From Massilia sp. Root418 (GTDB lineage: Bacteria > Pseudomonadota > Gammaproteobacteria > Burkholderiales > Burkholderiaceae_D), in NCBI RefSeq assembly GCF_001425265.1, contig NZ_LMEC01000011.1, positions 816,412-880,411 on the forward strand: a stretch of DNA of 64,000 bases, written 5' to 3'. The position numbers were made by a program, and so were the translations under genes. How positions within the stretch are numbered: the first letter of the stretch is position 1; every line of letters begins with the position of its first letter. The notes under the pieces were generated by a model that saw nothing but the letters and a program-made list of their open reading frames with translations, had not been told where the DNA came from and did no database searches. Shown here piece after piece: positions 7,572 through 20,035 of this stretch.

Positions 7572-8744
7572 TTGGTAATATGGAATACATTTGACCAACC
7601 GAAGACTGCCGTTGTGACTGCCGCTATCAATATCCTTGTCGTGGATGACATCCAGCAAAACCTGGCGGCAGTGGAAGCCTTGCTGGCGCGGCCCGGCATC
7701 CGCCTGCTCAAGGCGGCTTCGGGCGCCGAGGCGCTGGAGCTGCTGCTGGTGCACGAGGTGGCGCTGGCGCTGATCGACGTGCAGATGCCGAACATGGACG
7801 GCTTCGAGCTGGCCGAGCTGATACGGGGCAGCGAGCGCACCCGCGGCATCCCGCTGATCTTCCTCACCGCCGCCACGCGCGAGCCAAGCTACAGCTTCCG
7901 CGGCTACGAAGCGGGCGCGGTGGATTTCATGTACAAGCCCATCGACGGCCAGGCCCTGGTCAGCAAAGTCAAGGTGTTTGTCGAGCTGTACCAGCAGAAG
8001 CAGCAGCTCTCGGCGCAATTGCAGGAACTGCAGCGCGCGCTGCACCTGAACGAATTGTTTACCGCCGTGTTGGGGCACGACCTGCGCACCCCGCTGTCGG
8101 TGGTGATGAATGGCGCCATGCTGCTGCCGATGATGACGGACCACCCCAAGGTGGCAGTCACCGCGCAGCGCATCCAGAGCAGCGCGCGGCGCATGGCACA
8201 CATGGTGGACCAGTTGCTGGACCTGGCGCGCATCCGCTCCGGCGACATGCCGCTGCGCCTGGCGCGCGCCGATTACGCCGAGCTGTGCCGCGCCATTGCC
8301 GAGGAGTTCCAGGCCGGCGAGCAGGCGCAGCGCATCGATATCGGTGTCCAGGGCGACCCGGCCGGCCAGTGCGACGCCGGCATGGTGTCGCAGATCCTGT
8401 CCAATCTGCTGGGCAATGCCTTGCTGCACGGCGAGGCGGGCCAGCGGGTGCAGGTCACCGTGCACGGCCATGCCGCCGAGCAAATCACAGTCATTGTGGC
8501 CAACCGCGGCGTGATCCCGGCGCCGCAGCTGGCCTGCCTGTTCGAGCCCTACCAGCAGGGCTGCGACAGCCGCAAGACCGGCCAGGGACTGGGCCTGGGC
8601 CTGTACACGGCGCGCATGTTTGCGCGCGCCCACGGCGGCGACATTGCTGTACAGTCCAACACTGAGCAGGGCACGGTGTTTGCCATGACCCTGCCGCGCC
8701 AGCCCCAGGCGCCGTCCAGCACGCAGGAGAAGCAGTCCGCATGA
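7572..8744 (+). CDS. Response-receiver histidine kinase (REC-HisKA-HATPase)
   Basis: A protein of up to 390 residues with an N-terminal receiver domain (about 20-135, phosphoacceptor Asp69 in LIDVQMP), then a HisKA domain with His169 (LGHDLRTPLS) and an HATPase domain (about 240-375) with a GLGLGLYTARM nucleotide-lid motif. No membrane segment or sensory domain is present, so it probably acts in the cytoplasm downstream of another kinase. The start is uncertain: TTG at 7572 and GTG at 7614 are both possible and neither has a clear ribosome site. It overlaps the next kinase gene by ATGA, implying one transcript and linked function. Confidence 0.88.
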   Translation: MVIWNTFDQPKTAVVTAAINILVVDDIQQNLAAVEALLARPGIRLLKAASGAEALELLLVHEVALALIDVQMPNMDGFELAELIRGSERTRGIPLIFLTAATREPSYSFRGYEAGAVDFMYKPIDGQALVSKVKVFVELYQQKQQLSAQLQELQRALHLNELFTAVLGHDLRTPLSVVMNGAMLLPMMTDHPKVAVTAQRIQSSARRMAHMVDQLLDLARIRSGDMPLRLARADYAELCRAIAEEFQAGEQAQRIDIGVQGDPAGQCDAGMVSQILSNLLGNALLHGEAGQRVQVTVHGHAAEQITVIVANRGVIPAPQLACLFEPYQQGCDSRKTGQGLGLGLYTARMFARAHGGDIAVQSNTEQGTVFAMTLPRQPQAPSSTQEKQSA

Positions 8745-11662
8745 ATTCGCCCAGCTACCAGTTCCCAGGCCAGCCGCCGCAGGGCTACCGGCCGCACGGC
8801 GGCGGCGCAACCGGCCAGCTGGTGCGCGATTTCGACTGGGGGGCCACTGCCATCGGCCCCATGGACAACTGGACGCCGGCCCTGCGCACCACGGTCGACA
8901 TCCTGCTCAACACGCCGGTCGCCATGGTGCTGATGTGGGGCGCGGAACAGGTGATGATCTATAACGACGCCTACGCCGTCATTGCCGGCGCCCGCCACCC
9001 GGCCATCCTGGGCGGCACCGTGCCGGACTCCTGGCCGGAAATCCGCGACTGGAACCGCGAGATCCTGGCAGCCGGTTTCCGGGGCGAGGTGCGCAGCGTG
9101 CGCGAAGCGCCGATGACCTTGCTGCGCAACGGCGCGCCCGAGCAGGTCTGGTTCGATATGTATTACACCCCGGTGCGCGACAGCTGCGGTGACGTCGGCG
9201 GCGTGCTGTGCACCGTCAGCGACGTGACGCAGCAGGTGCAGCAGCGCCTGCAGCTCGAACGCGACAAGGCCGCCAGCGCCGCCACCGAGGAGCGCCTGCG
9301 CATTGCGCAGGAGGCCGGCGGCATCGGCAGCTTCGAGTGGTTCCCGGCCAGCGGCGAGATGATCGTTTCGGCCACCTTCCGCCGCCTGTGGGGCCTGGAC
9401 GACGAGCAGCCGGTGACGGCCGAATACCTGGTCACCCTGGTCGACGAGCGCGACCGCACCGTGCTCGGCCCCGAGCGCATGGCCCAGCTCAACCCGCTGT
9501 CCTACACCGAGTACCGCGTGCGCCGTCCGGACACGGGCGAGCTGCGCTGGCTGGCGCGCCAGGGCGAAGCGATGGAAGGGCCCACGCCCGAGCAGCGCCG
9601 CTACGTCGGCGTGACCTTCGATATTACCCTGCGCAAGCAGATGGAGCAGGCGCTGCGCGCCAGCCAGGACCGGCTGGCCGCCATTTTCGGCCAGGCCTCG
9701 GTGGGCTTGTCCGAGCTGGACCTGAGCGGACGCTTCCGCCGTGTCAACGGCGCGCTGTGCCAGATGCTGGGGCGCAGCGAGGAGGCCTTGCTGGGCCTGC
9801 ACATGGACGACATCATCCACCCGCACGACATGGCGGAAAACCGGGCCCGCGTGGCCCGCTTGCTGGCCAGCGGCGTGCCGTTCACCCTGGAAAAGCGCTA
9901 CCAGAAACCGGACGGCGACTGGGTCTGGATTTCCAGCAGCATGAGCCGGCTCGACGATGAGGCCGGCCAGCCGCTGGCGCTGATCGCGGTCAAGACCGAC
10001 ATTACCGAGCGGCGCCGCATCGAAGTGGCGCTGCGCGACCTGAACGATACCCTGGAGCAGCGCGTGGGCCGCGAAATCGCCGAGCGCGACAAGGCCGAAG
10101 AAGCGTTGCGCCAGTCGCAGAAAATGGAGGCGGTGGGGCAGCTGACCGGCGGCGTGGCGCACGACTTCAACAACGTGCTGCAAATTATCTACGGCAATCT
10201 GCACCTGCTGCAGCAGGAGGTGCCGGAAGCGGGCCAGGCCCGCCAGCGCCTGGCCATGGCGATCGCGGCGGTTGAACGCGGCGCCAAGCTGTCGTCGCAG
10301 CTGCTGGCCTTCGCGCGCCGCCAGCCGCTGCAGCCGGTGGTGTCCAACCTGGGCCGCCTGCTTGAGAATATGGACGAGCTGCTGCGCCGCACCCTGGGCG
10401 AGACGGTGGAGGTGGCCACCGTGATCGGCAGCGGCCTGTGGAACACGCTGGTGGACCCGGGCCAGATCGAGAACGTGGTGCTGAACCTGGCCATCAACGC
10501 GCGCGACGCCATGCCCGGCGGCGGCAAGCTCACCATCGAAGTCGGCAATGCCGTGCTGGACGAGTACTACGTGAACAACCTGCTGGACGTGCCGTCCGGC
10601 CAGTACGTGATGCTGTCGGTCACCGACACCGGCACCGGCATGGCGCCGGAAGTGCTGCGGCGCGCCTTCGAGCCGTTCTTCACCACCAAGCCGGAAGGCG
10701 AGGGCACCGGGCTGGGCCTGTCGATGGCCTACGGCTTCGTCAAGCAGAGCCGGGGCCACATCAAGATCTACAGCGAGCCGGGCGAAGGCACCAGCGTGAA
10801 GATTTACCTGCCGCGCTCGCTCACCGACGAAACCCAGGAACTGCCAGGCCTGAGCGGCCCGGCGGTGGGCGGCGACGAAACCGTGCTGGTGGTGGAGGAC
10901 GACCCCGGCGTGCGCGCCGTGGTGCTCGACATGCTGGGCGGCCTGGGCTACCGCGTGCTGCAGGCCGAGAACGGCGAGCAGGCGCTGACCGTGCTCGAAC
11001 GCGAACCGGTCGACCTGCTGTTTACCGACGTGGTGATGCCGGGCGCCTTGCGCAGCCCGGACCTGGCGCGCGCCGCGCGCGGCATCCAGCCCGACATTGC
11101 CGTGCTGTTTACCTCAGGCTACCCGCAGAACGCCATCGTGCACGGCGGCCGCCTGGACGCCGGCCTGGAGCTGCTGAGCAAGCCTTACCGCCGCGACGAG
11201 CTGGCCCGCAAGCTGCGCCATGTGTTCAACAACCGCAGCCAGGAACTGCTGGCGCGCCAGCGCAAGCAGGAGCAGGCCAACGACCTGCTGCCGCCGCCGC
11301 CCGCCATCGCGCGCAACAGCTCGCTGCGCATCCTGGTGGTGGAAGACAATCTCGACTCGCAGCAGATGGTGTGCGAGCTGATCGGCATGCTGGGCCACAC
11401 GGTCAGCGGCGTGTGCGACGGCGAGCGCGCCTGGGAGCTGCTGCAGGCGCAGCAGTTCGACATCCTGTTTACCGACATCAGCCTGCCCGGCATGTCCGGC
11501 ATCGACCTGGCGCGGCGCGCGCTGGCGGCCGGCCAGCGCACCCGCATCATCTTCTCCACCGGCTACGGCAAGGAAGCGCTGGAGCAGCTGGAGTTCCAGG
11601 CCAGCGTGCTGCGCAAGCCCTACGACCTGATGGAACTGAAGGCCGCCCTCGACGATTCGTAG
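8741..11662 (+). CDS. Multi-PAS hybrid sensor histidine kinase with two receiver domains
   Basis: A 973-residue cytoplasmic hybrid kinase. Domain order: three PAS-type sensory regions (about 30-170, 185-300, 305-435), a coiled linker, HisKA with His474 in GGVAHDFNNV, HATPase (about 580-695), then two receiver domains (about 708-830 with TDVVMPG, and 865-973 with TDISLPG). The HDFNN form of the H box is typical of PAS-rich hybrid kinases. No membrane helix is visible, so the signal is probably internal (redox, light or small molecule); the ligand cannot be told. It starts in an ATGA overlap with the preceding REC-kinase, and the two likely form one phosphorelay. Confidence 0.9.
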   Translation: MNSPSYQFPGQPPQGYRPHGGGATGQLVRDFDWGATAIGPMDNWTPALRTTVDILLNTPVAMVLMWGAEQVMIYNDAYAVIAGARHPAILGGTVPDSWPEIRDWNREILAAGFRGEVRSVREAPMTLLRNGAPEQVWFDMYYTPVRDSCGDVGGVLCTVSDVTQQVQQRLQLERDKAASAATEERLRIAQEAGGIGSFEWFPASGEMIVSATFRRLWGLDDEQPVTAEYLVTLVDERDRTVLGPERMAQLNPLSYTEYRVRRPDTGELRWLARQGEAMEGPTPEQRRYVGVTFDITLRKQMEQALRASQDRLAAIFGQASVGLSELDLSGRFRRVNGALCQMLGRSEEALLGLHMDDIIHPHDMAENRARVARLLASGVPFTLEKRYQKPDGDWVWISSSMSRLDDEAGQPLALIAVKTDITERRRIEVALRDLNDTLEQRVGREIAERDKAEEALRQSQKMEAVGQLTGGVAHDFNNVLQIIYGNLHLLQQEVPEAGQARQRLAMAIAAVERGAKLSSQLLAFARRQPLQPVVSNLGRLLENMDELLRRTLGETVEVATVIGSGLWNTLVDPGQIENVVLNLAINARDAMPGGGKLTIEVGNAVLDEYYVNNLLDVPSGQYVMLSVTDTGTGMAPEVLRRAFEPFFTTKPEGEGTGLGLSMAYGFVKQSRGHIKIYSEPGEGTSVKIYLPRSLTDETQELPGLSGPAVGGDETVLVVEDDPGVRAVVLDMLGGLGYRVLQAENGEQALTVLEREPVDLLFTDVVMPGALRSPDLARAARGIQPDIAVLFTSGYPQNAIVHGGRLDAGLELLSKPYRRDELARKLRHVFNNRSQELLARQRKQEQANDLLPPPPAIARNSSLRILVVEDNLDSQQMVCELIGMLGHTVSGVCDGERAWELLQAQQFDILFTDISLPGMSGIDLARRALAAGQRTRIIFSTGYGKEALEQLEFQASVLRKPYDLMELKAALDDS

Positions 11663-11759
11663 CGCACTCGTAGTTCTCCTACGGCCACGGTAGGCTTGCT
11701 CCTATGGCGCTGGCTTGCTCCGGCAGCTACAGTGCTGGTATCGACAGGAGACGGTGCCT

Positions 11760-13256
<1,497 letters not shown>

Positions 13257-13335
13257 CCTTGCTATGTGCGGGAGCGGACAGAAAAGCCGCTAAATGCGTC
13301 GCTACAATGGCGTCATTCCGTTACAGGAGCGACGC

Positions 13336-14403
13336 ATGTCCGTGATGACAGATATGGTGGTAGTCCGCAAGGAAGGCTTGTACTGCGTGCCGGGCGATTT
13401 TTACATCGACCCCTGGCGGCCGGTGGCCCGCGCCGTCATCACGCACGCGCACTCCGACCATGCCCGCTACGGGCACGGCCACTACCTGTCGGCCAGCGCC
13501 GGCGTCAACATCCTCAAGTCGCGCCTCGGCGCCATCAATATCCAGGGCCTGGAATACGGCACCCAGGTGGTGCACAACGGCGTGCACATTTCGCTGCATC
13601 CTGCCGGGCACGTGCTCGGTTCGGCGCAGGTGCGCATGGAGCACCGCGGCGAGGTGTGGGTGGCGTCCGGCGACTACAAGGTGGAGGCCGACGCCACCTG
13701 CGCGCCGTTCGAGCCGGTGCGCTGCGACACCTTCATCACCGAGTCCACCTTTGGCCTGCCGATCTACCGCTGGCAGCCGCAGGAGGAAGTCTATGCCGAC
13801 ATCAACGCCTGGTGGGCACGCAACGCGGAGCAGGGCCGCGCCAGCGTGCTGCTGGGCTACTCCTTCGGCAAGGCGCAGCGCATGCTGAGCGGGCTCGATC
13901 CTGCCATCGGCACCATCATCTGCCATGGCGCGGTGGAACCGCTGAACCGGGTCTACCGCGAGGCCGGCGTGGCGCTGCCGGCAACGCAGATGGTGACCGA
14001 GGTGGCCAAGGCCGATATCCGCCGCTCCATCGTGCTGGCGCCGCCGTCGGCGGCCGGCTCGCCGTGGATCAAGCGCTTCGGCGACTACAGCGACGCCTTC
14101 GCCAGCGGCTGGATGCTGCTGCGCGGCGCGCGCCGGCGGCGCGGCGTGGACCGCGGCTTCGTGCTGTCGGACCATGCCGACTGGCCGGGGCTGATGTCCG
14201 CCATCAAGGCCACCGGCGCGCAGCGCGTGATCGTCACGCACGGCTCGATCCCGGTGATGGTGCGCTGGCTGCGCCAGAACGGTCTCGACGCCAGCGCCTT
14301 CGACACCGAGTACGGCGACGACGAGGCCGAGGACCTGGGAGCGCCGGCGGCACCCGCGCCGGAACCGACGCCGGCGGCAGGCGCGGAGGCCCCGCATGCG
14401 TGA
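13336..14403 (+). CDS. Ligase-associated DNA exonuclease (metallo-beta-lactamase fold)
   Basis: A 355-residue MBL-fold/beta-CASP nuclease of the bacterial ligase-associated exonuclease family (TIGR04122 type). Metal ligands are seen in THAHSDHA, PAGHVLGSA, the GDYK block and the C-terminal LSDHADW motif. These enzymes are related to SNM1/CPSF nucleases and are proposed to trim DNA ends. The ATG at 13336 is chosen for the upstream CAGGAG and because the next residues fit the family. Its last 8 bases overlap the DNA ligase gene, so the two are translationally coupled. A Pro/Ala-rich tail follows the catalytic domain. Confidence 0.93.
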   Translation: MSVMTDMVVVRKEGLYCVPGDFYIDPWRPVARAVITHAHSDHARYGHGHYLSASAGVNILKSRLGAINIQGLEYGTQVVHNGVHISLHPAGHVLGSAQVRMEHRGEVWVASGDYKVEADATCAPFEPVRCDTFITESTFGLPIYRWQPQEEVYADINAWWARNAEQGRASVLLGYSFGKAQRMLSGLDPAIGTIICHGAVEPLNRVYREAGVALPATQMVTEVAKADIRRSIVLAPPSAAGSPWIKRFGDYSDAFASGWMLLRGARRRRGVDRGFVLSDHADWPGLMSAIKATGAQRVIVTHGSIPVMVRWLRQNGLDASAFDTEYGDDEAEDLGAPAAPAPEPTPAAGAEAPHA

Positions 14404-16060
14404 ATTCGCCCGCCTGTTTGCCGAACTGGACGAGACCACCGCCACCAGCCGCAAGCTGGAGGCGCTGCAGTCCTATTTCAGCAGCGCGGCACCCGAGAAC
14501 GCGGCGTGGGCGGTGTATTTCCTGGCAGGCGGCAAGCCGCGCCAGGCGGTGCCGGTCAAGCTGCTGCGGCAGTACGCCACCGAGTTCGCGGGGCTGGACG
14601 AGTGGCTGTTCGACGAGTGCTACCACGCGGTGGGCGACCTGGCCGAAACCATCGCCCACATCCTGCCCGCGCCGCGCCGGCGCAGCGACGTGGGCCTGGC
14701 GGTATGGGTGGAGCAGCGCATCGCGCCCTTGCGCGGCGCGGCGCCCGAGACCGTGCGCGCGGCGCTGTTCAGTTACTGGGATGAGCTGGAGACGCGCGAG
14801 CGCTTCCTGCTGGCCAAGCTGATCGGCGGCGGCTTCCGCGTCGGCGTCTCGCGCCTGCTGGTCACGCGCGCGCTGAGCGCCATCGCATCGGTGGACAGCA
14901 AGCTGATTGCGCAGCGGCTGATGGGCTGGACCGATGGCCGCGTCAGCCCCACGGCGCAGGGCTTTTTGCAGCTGGTGAGCGCACAGTCGGCGGACGAGCA
15001 TGCGCAGCGCGGCGGCCAGCCCTATCCCTTCTTCCTGGCGCACCAGCTGCAGGCGGCGCCGGAGTCGCTGGGCGCGCTGCAGGACTGGCAGGTGGAATGG
15101 AAGTACGACGGCATGCGCGCGCAGCTGGTGAGCCGGGAAGGCAGGAACTGGCTGTGGTCGCGCGGCGAGGACCTGATCACGGACCGCTTCCCCGAGCTGG
15201 CTGCGCTGCGCCTGCCTGAGGGCACCGTGATCGACGGCGAAATCCTGATCTGGCGCGCCGGCGCCGGCACCGCCACGCCCGAGCCGGCGCCGGCAGCCTT
15301 CGCCGAGCTGCAAAAGCGCATCACGCGCAAGACCGTGTCCGCCAGGATGCAGGGCGAACTGCCGGCGGTGCTGGTGGCCTACGATCTGCTGGAGCTGGAC
15401 GGCGCCGACCTGCGCGGCCGCCAGCAGCGCGAGCGGCGCGCGCTGCTGGAGCAGCTGGTGGACCGGCTGGCGCTGCCGCAGCTGCGCCTGTCGCCGCTGG
15501 TGCACGCGGCCAGCTGGGAAGAACTGGCGGCTATGCGCGCCGAGTCGCGCGCGCGCGGCGTGGAAGGGCTGATGCTCAAGGCCGCCTCGGCGCAGTATGG
15601 CGTGGGCCGCACCAAGGACATGGGCACGTGGTGGAAGTGGAAGATCGATCCTTATTCGGTGGACGCGGTGCTGATCTACGCGCAGGCCGGCCACGGGCGC
15701 CGCGCCTCGCTCTACACCGACTATACCTTCGCCGTGTGGGACGGCGAGGGCGGCGCGGAGGGCGAGCGCCAGCTGGTGCCGTTTGCGAAAGCGTATTCCG
15801 GACTGACGGACGCGGAGATTGCGCAGGTGGACAGCGCGATCCGACGCACCACCATAGAAAAATTCGGGCCGGTGCGCAGCGTCAAGCCCAGCATGGTGTT
15901 CGAGATCGGCTTCGAGGGCATTGCACTGTCGCCGCGCCACAAGTCCGGCATCGCCGTGCGCTTCCCGCGCATCCTGCGCCGCCGCGACGACAAGACCATC
16001 GACGACGCGGACACGCTGGAAACGCTCAAGGGCCTGCTCGGCGGCAGCGGCGCCGCATGA
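14396..16060 (+). CDS. ATP-dependent DNA ligase (ligase-associated repair cluster)
   Basis: A 554-residue ATP-dependent DNA ligase of the bacterial LigB/LigC-like type (TIGR04120 type). An N-terminal helical DNA-binding domain (about 1-200) is followed by the adenylation domain with nucleotidyl Lys236 in KYDGMR, the DGEIL motif, and motif V near GLMLKAA. An OB-fold domain with the RFPRI segment ends the protein. It seals nicks using ATP, unlike the NAD-dependent LigA used in replication. It overlaps the exonuclease before it and the Lhr helicase after it (ATGA), so all are one operon. The cluster is associated with DNA damage response by gene neighbourhood; its exact substrate is unsettled. 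Confidence 0.95.
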   Translation: MREFARLFAELDETTATSRKLEALQSYFSSAAPENAAWAVYFLAGGKPRQAVPVKLLRQYATEFAGLDEWLFDECYHAVGDLAETIAHILPAPRRRSDVGLAVWVEQRIAPLRGAAPETVRAALFSYWDELETRERFLLAKLIGGGFRVGVSRLLVTRALSAIASVDSKLIAQRLMGWTDGRVSPTAQGFLQLVSAQSADEHAQRGGQPYPFFLAHQLQAAPESLGALQDWQVEWKYDGMRAQLVSREGRNWLWSRGEDLITDRFPELAALRLPEGTVIDGEILIWRAGAGTATPEPAPAAFAELQKRITRKTVSARMQGELPAVLVAYDLLELDGADLRGRQQRERRALLEQLVDRLALPQLRLSPLVHAASWEELAAMRAESRARGVEGLMLKAASAQYGVGRTKDMGTWWKWKIDPYSVDAVLIYAQAGHGRRASLYTDYTFAVWDGEGGAEGERQLVPFAKAYSGLTDAEIAQVDSAIRRTTIEKFGPVRSVKPSMVFEIGFEGIALSPRHKSGIAVRFPRILRRRDDKTIDDADTLETLKGLLGGSGAA

Positions 16061-18690
16061 ACGCGCCGCGCCCGCGCCGCCTGCCGCCGCGCCGCGTCCC
16101 GCCCAACACCTCCGCCGTGGCCTCGCCGGGAGCAAGCGCCGTCCCGGAGGCGAGTGCCGCCGTGCAGCCAGGCGCCGCCGTGCGGACAGGCGCCCCCGCC
16201 AAGGCCAGCGTGCCTGCGCCGATGGAGGTGGACGCCTGGTTTGCGCAGCGCGGCTGGAGCGTGTTCCCGTTCCAGCGCGAGGTCTGGCGCGCCGCGCTGG
16301 CGGGTGAATCGGGCCTGCTGCATGCGACCACCGGCGCCGGCAAGACCTACGCAGTCTGGTTCGCCGCCCTGCAGCGCGCCGCTGCCAGGCGCGCTGCCGC
16401 CAGCGCGCAGCAGCGCCGCAAGACCGGCCTGCGGGTGCTGTGGATCACCCCCATGCGCGCGCTGGCGGCCGATACGCTGCGCGCGCTGCAAGCGTCCGCC
16501 GCCGACCTGGCCCCCGGCTGGGAGATCGACGCGCGCACCGGCGACACCACCTCCAGCCAGCGCGCGCGCCAGGCCCGGCGCCTGCCGGATGCCCTGGTCA
16601 CCACGCCCGAGAGTCTGACGCTCATGCTCAGCAAGCCCGACGCCGCCGAGCAGTTCGCCCTGCTGGACATGGTGGTGATCGACGAATGGCACGAACTGAT
16701 GGGCAACAAGCGCGGCGTGCAGACCCAGCTCGCGCTGGCCCGCCTGCGGCTGTGGAACCCCGGCCTGCTGGTGTGGGGGCTGTCCGCCACGCTGGGCAAT
16801 CTGCAGCGCGCCAGGGACGTGCTGCTGGGCGAAGGGCGGGGCGCCATTGTCGAAGGCCATCTGCGCAAAGACCTCGTCATCGATACCCTGCTGCCGGAGC
16901 ACCCCTCGCGCTTCCCCTGGGCCGGCCACCTTGGCATCCAGATGCTGCAGCCGGTGATCGCCGAGATCGAGCGGCACGCCACCACGCTGGTGTTCACCAA
17001 CACGCGCTCGCAGGCGGAGCTGTGGTACCAGAACCTGCTGGACGCCCGGCCCGACTGGGCCGGCCTGATTGCCCTGCACCACGGCTCGCTGGACCGCGAC
17101 GTGCGCGAATGGGTGGAGCAGGGCCTGAAGAGCGGCGCACTGAAAGCCGTGGTGTGCACTTCCAGCCTGGACCTGGGCGTGGACTTCCTGCCGGTGGAGC
17201 GCGTGCTGCAGATCGGCAGCGCGAAAGGCGTGGCGCGGCTGCTGCAGCGGGCGGGCCGCTCGGGCCATGCGCCGGGGCGCGCTTCGCGCGTGACGCTGGT
17301 GCCCACGCACAGCCTGGAGCTGCTGGAGGCGGCCGGCGCCAAGCAGGCCGTGGCGGAGCGCCACATCGAACCGCGCGCCGCGCCGGACAAGCCGCTTGAC
17401 GTGCTGGTGCAGCACCTGGTCACCGTGGCGGCGGGCGGCGGCTTCCGCTCGGCGGCCCTGCTGGCGGAAGTGCGCAGCGCCTGGTCCTACCGCGCGCTGA
17501 CGGACCAGGAATGGCAGTGGGCGCTGGACTTCGTGGCGCACGGCGGCCAGAGCCTGACGGTCTACCCCGAGTACCGCCGCGTGCTGCCGGACGAGCAGGG
17601 CGTGTACCGCGTGCCCGACGCCGCCATCGCGCGCCGCCACCGCATGGGCATCGGCACCATCGTGTCCGAAGCGAGCATCCAGGTGAAGTTCCTGAGCGGC
17701 GGCCGCATCGGCACCGTGGAGGAAGCGTTCATCTCGCGGCTGCACAAGGGCGACCATTTCCTGTTCGGCGGCCGCATCCTCGAATTCGTGCGCGTCCACG
17801 AAATGACGGCCTACGTCAAGCGCGCCACCGGCGGCAAAGGGGCGGTGCCGCGCTGGCAGGGCGGCAAGATGCCGCTCTCGTCCGAGCTGGCGCACGCCGT
17901 GCTGGAGCAGATGCGGCGCGCCACGCTGGGGCAGTACGAAGGCCCGGAGATGCAGGCCGTGCGTCCGCTGCTGGAAGTGCAGCAGCGCTGGTCCGCGCTG
18001 CCCACGCCGGCGCGCACCGTGGTCGAGACCATGCACAGCCGCGAGGGCCGGCACCTGTTCATTTATCCCTTTGCCGGGCGCGCGGTGCACATCGGCCTGG
18101 CCTCGCTGCTGGCCTGGCGCATGGCGCGCCTGCAGCCGGCCACGTTTTCCATCGCCGTCAATGATTACGGCTTTGAACTGCTGGCGCCGGACGGCGCCGG
18201 CGCGCCCGACTGGCAGGCCGTGTTCAGCGCCGCCGAGGGCCGCGACACGCCGCTGTTCGGCGCCGACCATCTGCTGGAGGACGTGTTGGCCAGCCTGAAC
18301 GCCACCGAGCTCTCGCAGCGCCGCTTCCGCGAGATAGCACGCATCGCCGGGCTGGTGTTCCAGGGCTATCCCGGCCAGCCGAAAAGCGCGCGCCAGTTGC
18401 AGGCGTCGTCCTCGCTGTTCTTCGAAGTGTTCCGCAAACACGATGCCGGCAACCTGCTGCTCACGCAAGCGCAGCGCGAGGTGCTGGAACAGGAGCTGGA
18501 GCTGCAGCGGCTGCGCGCCACCTTGCAGGAACTGCAGGCGCGCAGCGTGTCCTTCCACGCGATCGCGCGCGCCACGCCGCTCGGCTTCGCGCTGATGGTG
18601 GAGCGCTTCCGCGAAAAGCTCACCACCGAGAAGCTGTCGGACCGCGTGGCGCGCATGCTGCGCGAACTGGAAAAGGCGGCCGGGCCATGA
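16057..18690 (+). CDS. lhr: Lhr-type DEXH helicase, ligase-associated
   Basis: An 877-residue SF2 helicase of the bacterial Lhr core family (TIGR04121 type). A Pro/Ala-rich leader (about 1-50) is followed by Walker A TTGAGKT, a DEWH box (VVIDEWHEL) and the GRSGHAPGR motif VI. The Lhr winged-helix and beta-barrel (DUF4158/Lhr-CTD) region fills the second half. Lhr proteins translocate 3'-5' on single-stranded DNA and unwind RNA:DNA hybrids. The start is set at the ATGA overlap with the ligase stop; the frame is open upstream within the ligase gene but would be antiparallel to that coding sense. It overlaps pdeM downstream in the same way. Confidence 0.94.
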   Translation: MNAPRPRRLPPRRVPPNTSAVASPGASAVPEASAAVQPGAAVRTGAPAKASVPAPMEVDAWFAQRGWSVFPFQREVWRAALAGESGLLHATTGAGKTYAVWFAALQRAAARRAAASAQQRRKTGLRVLWITPMRALAADTLRALQASAADLAPGWEIDARTGDTTSSQRARQARRLPDALVTTPESLTLMLSKPDAAEQFALLDMVVIDEWHELMGNKRGVQTQLALARLRLWNPGLLVWGLSATLGNLQRARDVLLGEGRGAIVEGHLRKDLVIDTLLPEHPSRFPWAGHLGIQMLQPVIAEIERHATTLVFTNTRSQAELWYQNLLDARPDWAGLIALHHGSLDRDVREWVEQGLKSGALKAVVCTSSLDLGVDFLPVERVLQIGSAKGVARLLQRAGRSGHAPGRASRVTLVPTHSLELLEAAGAKQAVAERHIEPRAAPDKPLDVLVQHLVTVAAGGGFRSAALLAEVRSAWSYRALTDQEWQWALDFVAHGGQSLTVYPEYRRVLPDEQGVYRVPDAAIARRHRMGIGTIVSEASIQVKFLSGGRIGTVEEAFISRLHKGDHFLFGGRILEFVRVHEMTAYVKRATGGKGAVPRWQGGKMPLSSELAHAVLEQMRRATLGQYEGPEMQAVRPLLEVQQRWSALPTPARTVVETMHSREGRHLFIYPFAGRAVHIGLASLLAWRMARLQPATFSIAVNDYGFELLAPDGAGAPDWQAVFSAAEGRDTPLFGADHLLEDVLASLNATELSQRRFREIARIAGLVFQGYPGQPKSARQLQASSSLFFEVFRKHDAGNLLLTQAQREVLEQELELQRLRATLQELQARSVSFHAIARATPLGFALMVERFREKLTTEKLSDRVARMLRELEKAAGP

Positions 18691-19391
18691 GCGCGGCGAT
18701 CGCCGGCGCATGCGTCACCGAGCTGGCCGGCGAGCAGGTGCTGCTGCTGGCGCAGAAGGCCTTGTACTGGCCGCGCCAGCGCCTGCTGGCAGTGGCCGAC
18801 ATCCACTTCGGCAAGGCTGCTTCGTTCCGCGCGCTGGGCGTGCCGGTGCCGCGCGGGACCACGGCGGAAAACCTGGCCTTGCTGGACCAGCTGCTGCACG
18901 CGCTCGACGTGCACCACGTGGTGTTCCTGGGCGACTTCCTGCATGCGCGCGCGGCGCACGCGCCCGCCACGCTGGCGCAGCTGACGCAATGGCGCGCGCG
19001 CTGGCGGGCCGAGCGGCCCGCGCTGCGCCTGACGCTGGTGCGCGGCAACCACGACCTGCACGCGGGCGATCCGCCGCCGGCGCTGGGCATCGCGGCGGTG
19101 GGCGAACCCTATCTGCTGGCGCCGTTCGCGTTCTGCCACCACCCCGACCTGGCAGGCGCGGCCGGCCCGCACTACGTGCTGGCGGGCCATGTGCATCCGG
19201 TGTTCCACCTGGTGGCCAGGCGCGACGCGCTGCGCCTGCCTTGTTTCCTGCTAGGTGCGCAGCGCGCCGTGCTGCCATCGTTCGGCGCCTTTACCGGCGG
19301 GTACGCCGTGCGGCCGGCAGCGGGCGAGCGGCTTTACCTGGTGGCCGGCGACGTGGTGCTGGCGCACGCAAACTTGACCGTTGGAAGGTAA
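18687..19391 (+). CDS. pdeM: Ligase-associated metallophosphoesterase PdeM
   Basis: A 234-residue calcineurin-like phosphoesterase (TIGR04123 type, PdeM). Metal and phosphate motifs appear in order: [18 protein letters not shown] and AGHVHP. The family shows manganese-dependent phosphodiesterase activity and is nearly always encoded beside the Lhr helicase. Here it starts in an ATGA overlap with that helicase and closes the exonuclease-ligase-Lhr-PdeM operon. Confidence 0.94.
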   Translation: MSAAIAGACVTELAGEQVLLLAQKALYWPRQRLLAVADIHFGKAASFRALGVPVPRGTTAENLALLDQLLHALDVHHVVFLGDFLHARAAHAPATLAQLTQWRARWRAERPALRLTLVRGNHDLHAGDPPPALGIAAVGEPYLLAPFAFCHHPDLAGAAGPHYVLAGHVHPVFHLVARRDALRLPCFLLGAQRAVLPSFGAFTGGYAVRPAAGERLYLVAGDVVLAHANLTVGR

Positions 19392-19513
19392 GAAAAACTC
19401 AGTCACGAAATGCGGGACAGTTCCTACAGGGTGTCCTGCATGCGTCCTATGGGCGGTCCCAATCCCTTGCACTACCATGAGTTTCCCTATCCATTCACTT
19501 AAGGAGACCTATC

Positions 19514-19882
19514 ATGGCTTCATCGAATCAAGGCAAGGATCAGGACAACAAAGGCTCGCAAGCCAGCAACCAGGGTGGCAGCAAGCAAGGCGGCTCGCAA
19601 TCGAGCAAGCAGAGCGGCGACACCAGCAACCGCGGGTTCGCTTCGATGGATCCGGAGCGCCAGCGTGAGATCGCAGCCGAAGGCGGCCGTGCCGCGCACG
19701 AAAAAGGCACGGCCCACGAGTTCACTTCGGAAGAGGCCCGCCGCGCCGGCAGCATGAGCCACAAGAACGACCAGAACAGCCAAAGCAGCTCCGGCGGTTC
19801 CGGTTCGCGTGGCAGCAGCGGCGGCAACGAGGGCAGCAACCAGGGCGGCGGCTCGCGCGGCGGCTCCGGCGGCAATCGCTAA
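19514..19882 (+). CDS. KGG-motif stress-induced protein (YciG-like)
   Basis: A 122-residue, very hydrophilic and probably disordered protein. The central part (about residues 37-76) carries the KGG/stress-induced repeat: GFASMDPERQREIA followed by GGRAAHEKG and SEEARRAGS. Both flanks are Ser/Gly/Asn/Gln-rich low-complexity sequence. Small KGG proteins (YciG, ConF-like) are general-stress or stationary-phase proteins in proteobacteria. GGAGA precedes the ATG and a strong terminator follows, so it is a single-gene transcript. Confidence 0.85.
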   Translation: MASSNQGKDQDNKGSQASNQGGSKQGGSQSSKQSGDTSNRGFASMDPERQREIAAEGGRAAHEKGTAHEFTSEEARRAGSMSHKNDQNSQSSSGGSGSRGSSGGNEGSNQGGGSRGGSGGNR

Positions 19883-19924
19883 GCAGCCGGCTTTCGTTCA
19901 GCAATACGCCTGATCGTTAGTTTA

Positions 19925-19968
19925 GAACTGCCTGGCTCCGGGATACCGGGGCCAGGCAGTTCTTTTTT
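19925..19968 (+). terminator. Rho-independent terminator after the KGG gene
   Basis: A perfect 12-bp stem (GAACTGCCTGGC paired with GCCAGGCAGTTC) around a 14-base loop, followed by a run of six T. Confidence 0.9.
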
Positions 19969-20035
19969 GTGTGTAACCGCCGTGCGAAGGAAGATATCGT
20001 AATGTAACAACATTGCTGTCGAGATTGACTCCGCA

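Noticed and set aside
8549..10759. A minus-strand open frame of over 700 codons opposite the hybrid kinase
   Set aside because: Antisense to clear PAS and histidine kinase domains; composition typical of shadow frames.
15628..16056. Upstream in-frame extension of the Lhr helicase into the ligase gene
   Set aside because: The extension translates ligase coding sequence in the wrong frame; the ATGA overlap at 16057 fits the operon pattern.
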